From assembly GCA_036583965.1 (NCBI GenBank), contig JAZBQD010000019.1, positions 1,479,650 to 1,543,649 on the forward strand: a stretch of DNA of 64,000 nucleotides. The letters are read 5' to 3'. Positions 55,322 to 64,000 of the stretch are shown piece by piece (positions within the stretch are counted from its first letter, which is position 1; every line of letters begins with the position of its first letter). The notes beneath the pieces were generated by a model. It was given only the letters and a program-made list of their open reading frames with translations, had not been told where the DNA came from and searched no databases. This stretch comes from Prunella strophiata (lineage: Eukaryota > Chordata > Aves > Passeriformes > Prunellidae). The position numbers and the translations under genes are program-made.

Positions 55322-55947
55322 TGTCATGGGATCTCTCATGTGTCTTGAGAGACCCTGAGATGTGTTTGAGAGTCTCTGTGTCCCAGCCAGAGCACCAAGA
55401 AAGAGTCAGGACTCTTCATTTGCAGTCTCCAAGGTTGTTTATTTTTCCTTTTCTATTCCATTTTCTCCCTGCCCAGCCCAGGTCTGTTCAGCAGGTCAGT
55501 CCCAGGCACACTGCCCACCTCTGGGGTGGTGTTGTCTTTTTATACTAAAAACTACCTGTACATTATTTACAGTTATTTTCCAATACCTATCACCTGTGTT
55601 ACACAGTCCAACTCTGCTCTAAACCAATCCAAAAGTGCCACCATCACCCAGAAGATGGAGGCTGTGAAGAAGGAGAAAGAAGGACAGAACACACCCAAAT
55701 TCCTCCATCTTGACTCCTGAACCCTTATTCTAAAAAACCCAAAATTCTGCTTTTTCACCCTGTGATAAACTAATTATTACTGTACTTAATTTTTGTGGCT
55801 TGTAACTCTTCATATAAGGTTGGTAATTTTTTTCATGGCTCAGCATCAAAGGCACAGGGGTCTTGGGCTCTGTGCCAAGGTCTCTGAGCCCCCTGCCAGG
55901 GGCTGGAGCCACCCAGGGCAGCCAGAGGGATGTGCTGGGTTCTGACA
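55322..55947 (-). mobile_element. Solo LTR family B with perfect target-site duplication
   Basis: 626 bp, sense start TGTCAGAACCCAGCACATCC, sense end ATCCCATGACA. Perfect 6-bp flanking repeat GGCTTC (55316-55321 and 55948-55953). Reversed TATA CTTTTTATACT at about 55535 and reversed AAATAAACA at about 55438. The intact 6-bp duplication supports a class II (ERVK-like) assignment and relative youth. Confidence 0.93.
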
Positions 55948-55954
55948 GGCTTCC

Positions 55955-56043
55955 AGCCCTGGCAGTGCCCAAGGCCACCCTGGGACAGTGGAAGGTGCCA
56001 TCCATGGCACTGGGGGGATGTGAGGTCCCTTCCAGCCAAACCC
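55955..56043 (+). mobile_element. CR1 LINE fragment, short
   Basis: CCCTGGCAGTGCCCAAGGCC, GGGACAGTGGAAGGTGCC, GGTCCCTTCCAGCCAAACCC. The tail is replaced by unrelated sequence. Confidence 0.8.
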
Positions 56044-56487
56044 AGTGTGACTGACCACCTAAATTGTGTCACACGTGGCCCCAGAGCACGCAGCCCGTGG
56101 GAGCTGGGGGGGCTGTTTGACCCCAAATGCAGGTGAGCTGGTGGAGGTGAGCACAGATGGAGCCCATGCTCTCCTCTCCAGCCCCAGCACTCTCCCCAGC
56201 ACACCCAGCAGCTCCAGGGCACCCCGTTGTGGTGGTTATAGATCTTCTGAACAGAGAGAGACTTAATTCTCTTCTCCCAGGATCTTCCTGGAAAGCTGTG
56301 AGAAAGTGTGGAGAAAAGCAGGAAAACAATTCTCCTTTTCACTGGTGGTGTTTGCTGCTGTGCACATGTGGAATGTGTTATGGAGATTGTTTGTTGAAGA
56401 GGGATTTCTTAATTGGGCTCTGGTGATGGTTGTTTGTATTGAGTCAATACAATTGATCAGGTGTGTATCGTGACAGTCTGGTAAGGG

Positions 56488-56489
56488 TG

Positions 56490-56564
<75 letters not shown>

Positions 56565-56630
56565 GTTACTATTACTATTACTACTTATTACTATTATTAC
56601 TATTATTATTACTATTATTGCAATATAGTA
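56488..56630. repeat. (ATT)n microsatellite
   Basis: About 75 bp pure ATT, then ACT/ATT mixtures. Counterpart at 59846-59992 is shorter and more irregular. Confidence 0.95.
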
Positions 56631-56826
56631 TAGTGTAATAGAGTATGGTATAGCTCATAAAGCATTTAATCAGCCTTCTGCAATCATGGGGTCATTATTC
56701 CCCATTCTGGGGGCTCCCAACCATGACCCCCCCTGGCCCCCCAGGCCTGGCCCTGCTCCCTGCTCTGCCAGCAGGGCTGCAGCAGCCTGGGGCCAAGGTG
56801 AGGGGGCAATAAAAATAAACAGGTGA

Positions 56827-57436
56827 TGTCCAGGACCCAGGACATTCCCTCTGGCTGCCCTGGGTGATTCCAGACCCTGGCAAGGGCTCAGAGACCTTGG
56901 CACAGAGTCAAAAACACCTGTGCCTTCCATTTTAGCCCATGGAAAAAAATATTAACTTTGTGTGAAGGTTTACAAGCCACAAGAGTTTGAGTAGAGTGAT
57001 AGTTAATTTGTCACAGGGTGAAAAAGTAGAATTTTGGGGTTTTAGAATGGGGGTTCAAGAGGAAAGATGGAGGAATCTGGGTGTGTTCTGTCCTTCTTCT
57101 TCTTCTTCTTTTTGTCCTCCATCTCCTGCTATGATGGTGACACTTTCCAATTAGTTTAGAGCAGAGACAGACTGTGTAACATAGGTGATAGGTATTGGAA
57201 AATGATTGTAAATAAAGTACACATAGATCTTAGTATAAAAAGTTCACACCACCCTAAGGGGCTGGGACTGTGCCTCAACCCAACCTGCTGGACAGAGCTC
57301 AGCAGGTCAGAGACAGAATGGGATAGATAAGGAAAAATAAACAACCTTGAAAAGCAGAACCAGTGAATCTCAGCTTCTTCTTCAGTCATGGGGCTGGGAG
57401 AAAAAAAGACCTTTTAGTGCCTCGAGAGCCATCACA
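56827..57436 (+). mobile_element. Diverged family-B-like LTR
   Basis: Sense start TGTCCAGGACCCAGGACATT, TATA AGTATAAAAAGTT at about 57231, AATAAA at about 57336, end CCATCACA. Recognisably homologous to family B but older. Flanking AGGTGA/AGCAGA match only partly. Confidence 0.75.
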
Positions 57437-57857
57437 AGCAGAGAAACCCAAAAACGTGAGGGAAACGCTGTCTCTGGGAGGTGTGACTTGTCAGAAGCAG
57501 GATTTCTGATGTGGGAACAGGAAAACTGACAAATGGGAGTAATTTCATGCAACATGTAATTAAATAGTACAACTTATTAACACAGGGGGTTGCTATGGCA
57601 AATAATTCATAGGGATTGGGAAGGAAAGGCAGACCCAGGCAGTGGCAGCAGCACCTGGGGATGTGAGCTCTGGCTGTGAGCTCAGAGCCTCCCAGGGCTC
57701 CCCTGCATCCCAACGTGCCCTGCTCTGGGCATCTTCTCTGACATTGCTGCTCCCACTGGCAATTTGGTTGGCTCTAATTTAAAATGCAGTTTCTGAATAA
57801 TTTTAGCATTACTTTCAGAGCTGTATGAAAATACCTTTATTTATTACAAAATAAAAT

Positions 57858-57861
<4 letters not shown>

Positions 57862-57931
<70 letters not shown>
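57862..57931. repeat. (TA)n microsatellite
   Basis: About 34 TA units. The counterpart in copy 2 (61294-61321) has about 13. Confidence 0.97.
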
Positions 57932-57934
<3 letters not shown>

Positions 57935-57969
57935 TTTCAGAATAATTTTTTAGCTTCAGAATAATTGTC

Positions 57970-58125
57970 CAAAGAACCTGTGGCTGCCTGCCCCTGGATC
58001 CCTGGCAGTGCCCAAGGCCAGGCTGGACACTGGGGCTGGAGCAGCCTGGGACAGTGGGAGGTGTCCCTGCCATGGCAGAACAAGATGAGCTTTCAACCTA
58101 AACCATTCTGGGATTCTGGGATTTT
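57970..58125 (+). mobile_element. CR1 LINE fragment, 3' end
   Basis: CTGCCCCTGGATCCCTGGCA to AACCATTCTGGGATTCTGGG. Present again in copy 2 of the duplication at 61376-61527. Confidence 0.9.
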
Positions 58126-58500
58126 TTTTATTTTATTATTTTTGTTATTTTTTTGGAGTAGTTGAAATGGAACATCTCTGCTGTATGATTTTCCTTCATT
58201 CTCCTTTCCCTCTGGGAAGGGTCAGGAGCTATAGAAAAAACCTTGAATATATTTTGCCCGATCTGAAGGTGACTTTTCACTGGATTAAGCTCTTTGCAGA
58301 AGAATTTGAGCTCTTTTCTTTGCCTTAATTTTGTGCTTTAGTTATGAACATATATTGCTAATGATAACTAACTATTAGCTTGGTTATCATTTGCTAATTA
58401 TTAATTACTAATTGGTGGCATCCTTGGGCACCTCCAGGGATGGGCACTCCAACCCTCCCTGGGCAGTTCCAAGTCTGATCCACCTTTCCAGGGGAAATTG

Positions 58501-59000
58501 NNNNNNNNNNNNNNNNNNNNNNNNNNNNNNNNNNNNNNNNNNNNNNNNNNNNNNNNNNNNNNNNNNNNNNNNNNNNNNNNNNNNNNNNNNNNNNNNNNNN
58601 NNNNNNNNNNNNNNNNNNNNNNNNNNNNNNNNNNNNNNNNNNNNNNNNNNNNNNNNNNNNNNNNNNNNNNNNNNNNNNNNNNNNNNNNNNNNNNNNNNNN
58701 NNNNNNNNNNNNNNNNNNNNNNNNNNNNNNNNNNNNNNNNNNNNNNNNNNNNNNNNNNNNNNNNNNNNNNNNNNNNNNNNNNNNNNNNNNNNNNNNNNNN
58801 NNNNNNNNNNNNNNNNNNNNNNNNNNNNNNNNNNNNNNNNNNNNNNNNNNNNNNNNNNNNNNNNNNNNNNNNNNNNNNNNNNNNNNNNNNNNNNNNNNNN
58901 NNNNNNNNNNNNNNNNNNNNNNNNNNNNNNNNNNNNNNNNNNNNNNNNNNNNNNNNNNNNNNNNNNNNNNNNNNNNNNNNNNNNNNNNNNNNNNNNNNNN
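58501..59000. other. Assembly gap, exactly 500 N
   Basis: Placeholder gap. The left contig ends at a point equivalent to 61902, about 70 bp before the 20-bp array N, so the missing DNA may include another copy of array N. Confidence 0.99.
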
Positions 59001-59529
59001 GGTGTCCCACTGTACCCTGTCCCCGGGGTGTCCCCTGTCCCCAAGGAGTCCCCATTGTCCCCAAAATGTCCCCAATGTCCCCACAGTGTCCCCTGTTCCT
59101 GTACCAGGGTGGCTCCGTCCCCATGAGCCCTTGTCCCAAGGGTGTTCTCGTCCCACCGTTGTCCCCTGGCCCCACAGTGTACCCAGATGTCCCCATGTCC
59201 CCACAGTGTCCCCAAGATGTCCCCATCCCCAGCATGTCCAATGTCCCCAGGGTGTACCATCTCACATCCCCCGTCCCCAGTGTCCCCTGTCCCCACACTG
59301 TCCCCTTGTCCCCAGGGTCTCCCCTGTCCCCACAATGTCCCATCACCCCCACAGTGCCCCATGTCCCCAGCATGTCCCCATGTCCCCAGCATGTCCCCAT
59401 GTCCCCATGTCCCCAGCATGTCCCCATGTCCCCAGGGTGTCCCCATGTCCTCCGCGTGACCCTTGTCCCCAGCATGTCACATGTCCCCAAGGTGTCCCAA
59501 TGTCCCCAGTGTCCTCCAGTGTCCCCTGT
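59001..59529. repeat. Minisatellite M, GTCCCC-based
   Basis: Irregular 6-15 bp units of the type TGTCCCCATGTCCCCAGCA. Starts at the gap, so its left border is unknown. No equivalent stands left of duplication copy 1. Confidence 0.93.
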
Positions 59530-59845
59530 CCATGCTCTCCTCTCCAGCCCCAGCACTCTCCCCAGCACACCCCAGCTCCAGGGCACCCCGTTGTGGTGGT
59601 TATAGATCTTCTGACAGAGAGAGACTTAATTCCTCTCTCCCAGATCTTCCTGGAAAGCTTGAGAAAGGGTGGAGAACAGCAGGAAAAACAATTCTCCTTT
59701 TCAACTGGTGGGTGTTTTTGTTGTGCACATGTGGAAATGTGTATGGAGATGTTTGTGAAGAGGGATTTCTTAATTGGGCTCTGGTGATGGTTGTTTGTAT
59801 TGAGCAATAAATGCAGGTGTGTATCGGGACAGTCTGGTAAGGGTG

Positions 59846-59992
59846 ATTATTATTATTATTATATTATTACTATTACTATTATTACTATTATTATTACTAT
59901 TATTATTACTATTATTATTACTATTATTACTATTATTACTATTATTACTATTATTACTATTATTACTATTATTATTACTATTATTGCAATAT
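59846..59992. repeat. (ATT)n/(ACTATT)n microsatellite
   Basis: ATT units mixed with ACTATT, within duplication copy 2. Confidence 0.93.
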
Positions 59993-60192
59993 AGTATAGT
60001 GTAATAGAGTATGGTATAGCTCATAAAGCATTTAATCACTTCTTCTGCATCATGGGGTCATTATTCCACCATTCTGGGGGCTCCCAACCATGACCCCCCC
60101 TGGCCCCCCAGGCCTGGCCCTGCTCCCTGCTCTGCCAGCAGGGCTGCAGCCGCCGGGGCCAAGGTGAGGGGGCAATAAAAATAAACAGGTGA

Positions 60193-60812
60193 ATGCCATG
60201 ACCCAGGGGACATTCATCTGGCTGCCCTTGGGTGATTCCAGACCCTGGCAAGGGGCTCAGAGACCTTGGCACAGAGTCACAACACCTGTGCCTTCCATTT
60301 TAGCCCATGGAAAAAATATTACTTGTGTGAAGGTTTACAAGCCACAAGAGTTTGAGAGAGTGATAGTTAATTTGTCACAGGGTGAAAAGTAAGAATTTTG
60401 GGGTTTTTAGAATGGGGGTTCAAGAGGAAAGATGGAGGAATCTGGGTGTGTTCTGTCCTTCTTCTTCTTCTTCTTCTTTTTGTCCTCCATCTCCTGCTAT
60501 GATGGTGACACTTTCCAATTAGTTTAGAGCAGAGACACAGGACTGTGTAACTAGGTGATAGGTATTGAGAAAATGATTGTAATTAAAGTACACAAGATCT
60601 TATGTGATATAAAAATTCACACACCGGGGGCTGGACTGTTGCCCTCAAACCAAACCTGCCTGCGACAGAGCTCAGCGGGTCAGAGACAAGAAATGGCGAT
60701 AGGATAGGAAAATAAAGACAACCTTGAAAAGCAGAACCAGTGAATCTCAGCTTCTTATTCAGTACAGGGCTGGGAGAAAAAAAGACCTTTTAGTGCCTCG
60801 AGAGCCATCACA
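60193..60812 (+). mobile_element. Diverged family-B-like LTR, copy in duplication
   Basis: Same element as 56827-57436. The TATA and polyadenylation regions are disrupted by small indels (TATGTGATATAAAAATT, GGAAAATAAAGAC), more likely sequence errors than biology. Confidence 0.7.
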
Positions 60813-61150
60813 AGCAGAGAAACCCAAAAACGTGAGGGAAACGCTGTCTCTGGAGGTGTGACTTGTCAGAGCAGGATTTATGATGTGGGGAACAGGAAAA
60901 ACTGACAAATGGGAGTAATTTCATGCAACATGTAATTAAATAGTAAAAACTTATTAGCACAGGGGGTTGCTATGGCAAATAATTCATAGGGATTGGGAAG
61001 GAAAGGCAGACCCAGGCAGTGGCAGCAGCACCTGGGGATGTGAGCTCTGGTGTGAGCTCAGAGCCTCCCAGGGGCTTCCTGATCCCAACGTGCCCCTGCT
61101 CTGGGCATCTTCTTCGACATTGCCTGCCTCCCACTGGCCATTTGGTTGGC

Positions 61151-61321
61151 TAGAAGGGAAAAGGCAGGGGCGGAATAAGGGTAGCAGGACGGCCGAGCGG
61201 AGGAAAAGACCGGGGGAGGGATGACCAAAGAAAAGGTCTGGGAGAGAGGAGAGAGAAGAGGAGGAGATAGAGAGAGGAGAGAGAGAGAGATAAGATATAT
61301 ATATATATATATATATATATA
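61151..61321. repeat. Aberrant purine-rich insert, (GA)n and (AT)n
   Basis: AGAAGGGAAAAGGCAGGGGC-type sequence followed by (GA)n at 61241-61291 and (AT)n at 61294-61321, replacing the expected unique DNA of copy 1. Confidence 0.75.
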
Positions 61322-61375
61322 ACTTTTCAGAATAATTTTTTAGCTTCAGAATAATTGTCCAAAGAACCTGTGGCT

Positions 61376-61527
61376 GCCTGCCCCTGGATCCCTGGCAGTG
61401 CCCAAGGCCAGGCTGGACACTGGGGCTGGAGCAGCCTGGGACAGTGGGAGGTGTCCCTGCCATGGCCAGAACAATAGAGCTTTAAAAAGGTCCCTTTCAC
61501 CTAAACCATTCTGGGATTCTGGGATTT
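61376..61527 (+). mobile_element. CR1 LINE fragment, copy in duplication
   Basis: Same fragment as 57970-58125, with an extra AAAAAGGTCCCTTTCACC stretch that restores the usual CR1 GGTCCCTT phrase missing in copy 1. Copy 2 is therefore not simply a degraded version. Confidence 0.88.
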
Positions 61528-61811
61528 TTTTTATTTTATTATTTTGTTATTTTTTTTGGAGTAGTTGAATGGAACATCTCTGCTGTATGATTTTCCTTCA
61601 TTCTCCTTTCCCTCTGGGAGGTCAGGAGCTATAGAAAAAAAACCTTGAATATATTTTGCCCGATCTGAAGGTGACTTTTCACTGGATTAAGCTCTTTGCA
61701 GAAGAATTGAGCTCTTTTCTTTGCCTTAATTTTGTGATTTAGTTATGAACATATATTGCAATGATAAACTAACTATTAGACTTGGTTCTTTGCTAATTAT
61801 TAATTACTAAA

Positions 61812-61965
61812 GTGGTGGCAGCCTTGGGCACCTCCAGGGATGGGCACTCCAACCCTCCCTGGGCAGTTCCAAGTCCTGATCCCCCTTTCCATGGGGAAAT
61901 TGCTGCTGTGCCCACCCTGAGCCTGCCCTGGCCCAGCCTGAGGCCGCTCCCTCTGCTTGTCTCCC
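61812..61965 (-). mobile_element. CR1 LINE fragment, older subfamily
   Basis: Reverse complement matches 17560-17660 (GGGCACAGCAGCAATTTCCC block). Its first 85 bp also stand at 58416-58500 before the gap. Confidence 0.7.
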
Positions 61966-61971
61966 TGGCAG

Positions 61972-63275
61972 CCCTGGAGGTGTTTGGGTGCCCCTGGATG
62001 TGTCCCCCAGCCCTGGATGGTTTTGGGTGCCCCTGGATGTGTCCCCTCAGTCCTGGATGTGTTCCCCCAGAGCTGGATGTGTTTGGATGTCCCTGGATGT
62101 GTTTGGATGTCCCTGGATGTGTCCCCTCAGCCCTGGATGTGTTTGGATATCCCTGGATGTGTCCCCCAGCCCTGGATGTGTTTGGGTGCCCCTGGATGTG
62201 TTTGGATGTCCCTGGATGTGTCCCCTGATCCCTGGATGTGTCCCCTGATCCCTGGATGTGTCCCCCAGCCCTGGATGTGTTTGGGTGCCCCTGGATGTGT
62301 CCCCCAGCCTGGATGTGTTTGGGTGCCCCTGGATGTGTTTGGGTGCCCCTGGATGTGTCCCCCAGCCCTGGATGGTTTTGGGTGCCCCTGGATGTGTCCC
62401 CTGATCCCTGGATGTGTCCCTCAGTCCTGGATGTGTTCCCCCAGAGCTGGATGTGTTTGGATGTCCCTGGATGTGTTTGGATGTCCCTGGATGTGTCCCC
62501 TGATCCCTGGATGTGTCCCCCAGCCCTGGATGTGTTTGGGTGCCCCTGGATGTGTTTGGGTGCCCCTGGATGTGTCCCCCAGCCCTGGATGTGTTTGGAT
62601 GTCCCTGGATGTGTTTGGATGTCCCTGGATGTGTTTGGATGTCCCTGGATGTGTTTGGATGTCCCTGGATGTGTTTGGATGTCCCTGGATGTGTCCCCCA
62701 GCCCTGGATGTGTTTGGATGTCCCTGGATGTGTTTGGATGTCCCTGGATGTGTCCCCTGATCCCTGGATGTGTCCCCCAGCCCTGGATGTGTTTGGGTGC
62801 CCCTGGATGTGTCCCCCAGCCCTGGATGTGTTTGGGTGCCCCTGGATGTGTTTGGATGTCCCTGGATGTGTCCCCCAGCCTTGGATGGTTTTGGGTGCCC
62901 CTGGATGTGTCCCCTCAGTCCTGGATGTGTTCCCCCAGAGCTGGATGTGTTTGGATGTCCCTGGATGTGTTTGGATGTTCCTGGACGTGTCCCCCAGCCC
63001 TGGATGTGTTTGGGTGCCCCTGGATGTGTTTGGGTGCCCCTGGATGTGTTTGGATGTCCCTGGATGTGTTTGGATGTCCCTGGATGTTTTTGGGCACCCC
63101 TGGATGTGTTTGGGTGTCCCTGGATGTGTTTGGATGTCCCTGGATGTGTCCCCTGATCCCTGGATGTGTCCCCCCAGCTCTGGATGTGTTTGGGTGCCCC
63201 TGGATGTGTTTGGATGCCCCTGGATGTGTCCCCCAGCCCTGGATGGTTTTGGATGCCCCTGGATGTGTCCCCCAG
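61972..63275. repeat. Minisatellite N, 20-bp modular array, about 65 units
   Basis: Each unit starts CCCTGGATGTGT and ends TTGGATGT, TTGGGTGC, CCCCCAGC or CCCTGATC; a 10-bp sub-period with TGGATGT is visible. Module order is irregular, with longer composite blocks (including the GGTTTTGGGTGCC and CCAGAGCTGGATG variants) recurring at about 61995, 62365 and 62885. All plus frames open (CVWMSLDVFGCPW-type), not coding. Confidence 0.97.
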
Positions 63276-63562
63276 CCCAGTCCCCCCCCAGCAGCACCAG
63301 GACTGATTTGTTGTGTAAATGCCATGACAGGTTTGTCTCACCCAGGATAAATTGCCTCTGTCCATTAAAAAATACCCCAAACAACCAAAGACACAGCTCT
63401 GGGTAAAGCAGCTGTGAAAAAATCCTCTCTGTGGCCCTTGGGAGGGCCAGAGCCCCTCTGGGGTAGGACCCTGGGGAAAGCTGCTGTGCCTGGGGCAGCA
63501 TTCCTGGGCGCAGGCTGAGCCAGGGCCTGCCCCTCGCTGCCAGCCATGCCCTGGCTGCTGCA
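63276..63562. other. Single-copy DNA
   Basis: Unique sequence following array N. No gene. Confidence 0.4.
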
Positions 63563-64000
63563 GAGGAATCATTTTCCCATTATGAATTTCTGGGCTGTGT
63601 ATTAATCATTTACCATTCATTATTTCTGAACTGTGACTGACCACCTAAATTGAGTGCACTATTTCTGGGCCTCAATTAGGTAATTGAAATGCTCTTTAAA
63701 TCAGAGTAATTAGCAGCGTGGCTTTTCAGATGAATTATTTTTTATCCTGAATTAATGGAGAATTTGGGGCTTCGTGAGCTGCTCTGCCCATTCTTTGGCA
63801 ATGACCTGAATTCTGTCAGATAAGGAGCAGCAGGGGTTGGTGCATCGCCCTGAACAGACCTGACAGCTCCTATTTGTTAAAATATTCCCAATTCTGGGCT
63901 CTGAGGGCTCAGCCAGCTCCAACAGCTCAGAAATTTCAAACACAATTTGTAACCAACGAGGCTGGTCACAGGAGCCACGAAGCTGGTGGCAGCACCAGAT
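63563..64000. other. Single-copy AT-rich DNA, conserved-looking
   Basis: Non-repetitive, with many TAATT/AATTA homeodomain-type words (CTCAATTAGGTAATTGAAAT, AGAGTAATTAGCAGCGTGG). Strong candidate for a conserved non-coding element, but conservation cannot be seen here. Contains the 21-bp segment (63632-63652) also found at 56046-56066. Confidence 0.45.

Larger units (their letters stand above)
56164..58500. repeat. Duplicated 2.35-kb segment, copy 1
   Basis: Matches 59530-61902 in the same orientation across ERV-like sequence, an ATT microsatellite, a family-B-like LTR, a TA microsatellite, a CR1 fragment and unique DNA. Ends at the 500-N gap. This copy reads cleanly, while copy 2 has many single-base indels. 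Confidence 0.93.
59530..61902. repeat. Duplicated 2.35-kb segment, copy 2
   Basis: Counterpart of 56164-58500. Carries frequent 1-2 bp indels relative to copy 1 (for example in the LTR near 60540-60720). A 90-bp stretch of copy 1 (57771-57860) is replaced by unrelated purine-rich sequence at 61151-61291. Continues beyond the copy 1 end into CR1 and array N. Confidence 0.92.

Noticed and set aside
56164..58500. The duplicated 2.35-kb segment as two insertions of one transposable element
   Set aside because: The shared part includes a CR1 fragment, microsatellites and unique DNA in the same order and has no element termini or target duplications.
59846..59992. Asparagine/isoleucine repeat protein
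   Set aside because: Translation of an ATT microsatellite only.

Overview
This window looks like non-coding DNA from a bird, probably a songbird. I base that on about 25 short, 5'-truncated CR1 LINE fragments that share the usual avian CR1 3' end (a stretch such as GGGACAGTGGGAGGTGTCCC, then AACCATTCTGTGATTCTATGA-like tails), and on solo LTRs of class II (ERVK-like) endogenous retroviruses flanked by 6-bp target-site duplications. I find no protein-coding gene, exon, tRNA or rRNA that I can support. Every long open reading frame here is the translation of a tandem repeat whose unit has no stop codon, often in all three frames of a strand. Names of repeat families are my recognition from the sequence, not the result of a library search.

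The dominant content is tandem repeats. By my boundaries about 19 arrays cover roughly 23.5 kb (about 37% of the window), almost all with unrelated units. From left to right: a palindromic GGGG/CCCC minisatellite (183-447); an uninterrupted (AAAC)n of 1.2 kb (1168-2412); two minisatellites fused end to end, with units of 29-32 bp and 52 bp (12234-14026 and 14027-15932); a 49-bp array (16161-17052); a 33/36-bp array (22196-22820); a 3.5-kb 40-bp array with an EcoRI site in every unit (26427-29930); a 25-bp array (30505-30700); a 2.8-kb octamer array that grows directly out of a CR1 tail (31514-34358); a 30-bp array against an assembly gap (35930-36532); a 3.2-kb GGTGACAGT-type array fused to a 22-bp EcoRI/PstI array (38434-42725); a CCATGG-rich array (44716-45017); a 2.1-kb 18/19-bp array (45525-47655); a CpG-rich 10-bp-type array and a 66-bp array (53852-54925); a GTCCCC array (59001-59529) and a 1.3-kb 20-bp array (61972-63275).

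Between the arrays lie CR1 fragments, solo LTRs of at least four families (A: 1-168, 11391-11696, 24260-24561, 50358-50653; B: 18294-18917, 23510-24136, 55322-55947, with older relatives at 56827-57436 and 60193-60812; C: 4443-5010 and 20043-20599; F: 21379-21816), microsatellites, purine tracts, and several single-copy AT-rich islands that look like conserved non-coding sequence but cannot be tested here. One LTR (4443-5010) differs from its sister copy mainly by G-to-A changes on one strand, the pattern expected of APOBEC-type editing.

Two gaps of exactly 500 N (35414-35913 and 58501-59000) mark scaffold joins. The second is flanked by two copies of the same 2.35-kb segment (56164-58500 and 59530-61902) that differ by many small indels, which suggests a false duplication or unjoined contig overlap. 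Nothing here works as a gene pathway; the interest is in how tandem arrays start, expand and abut one another.
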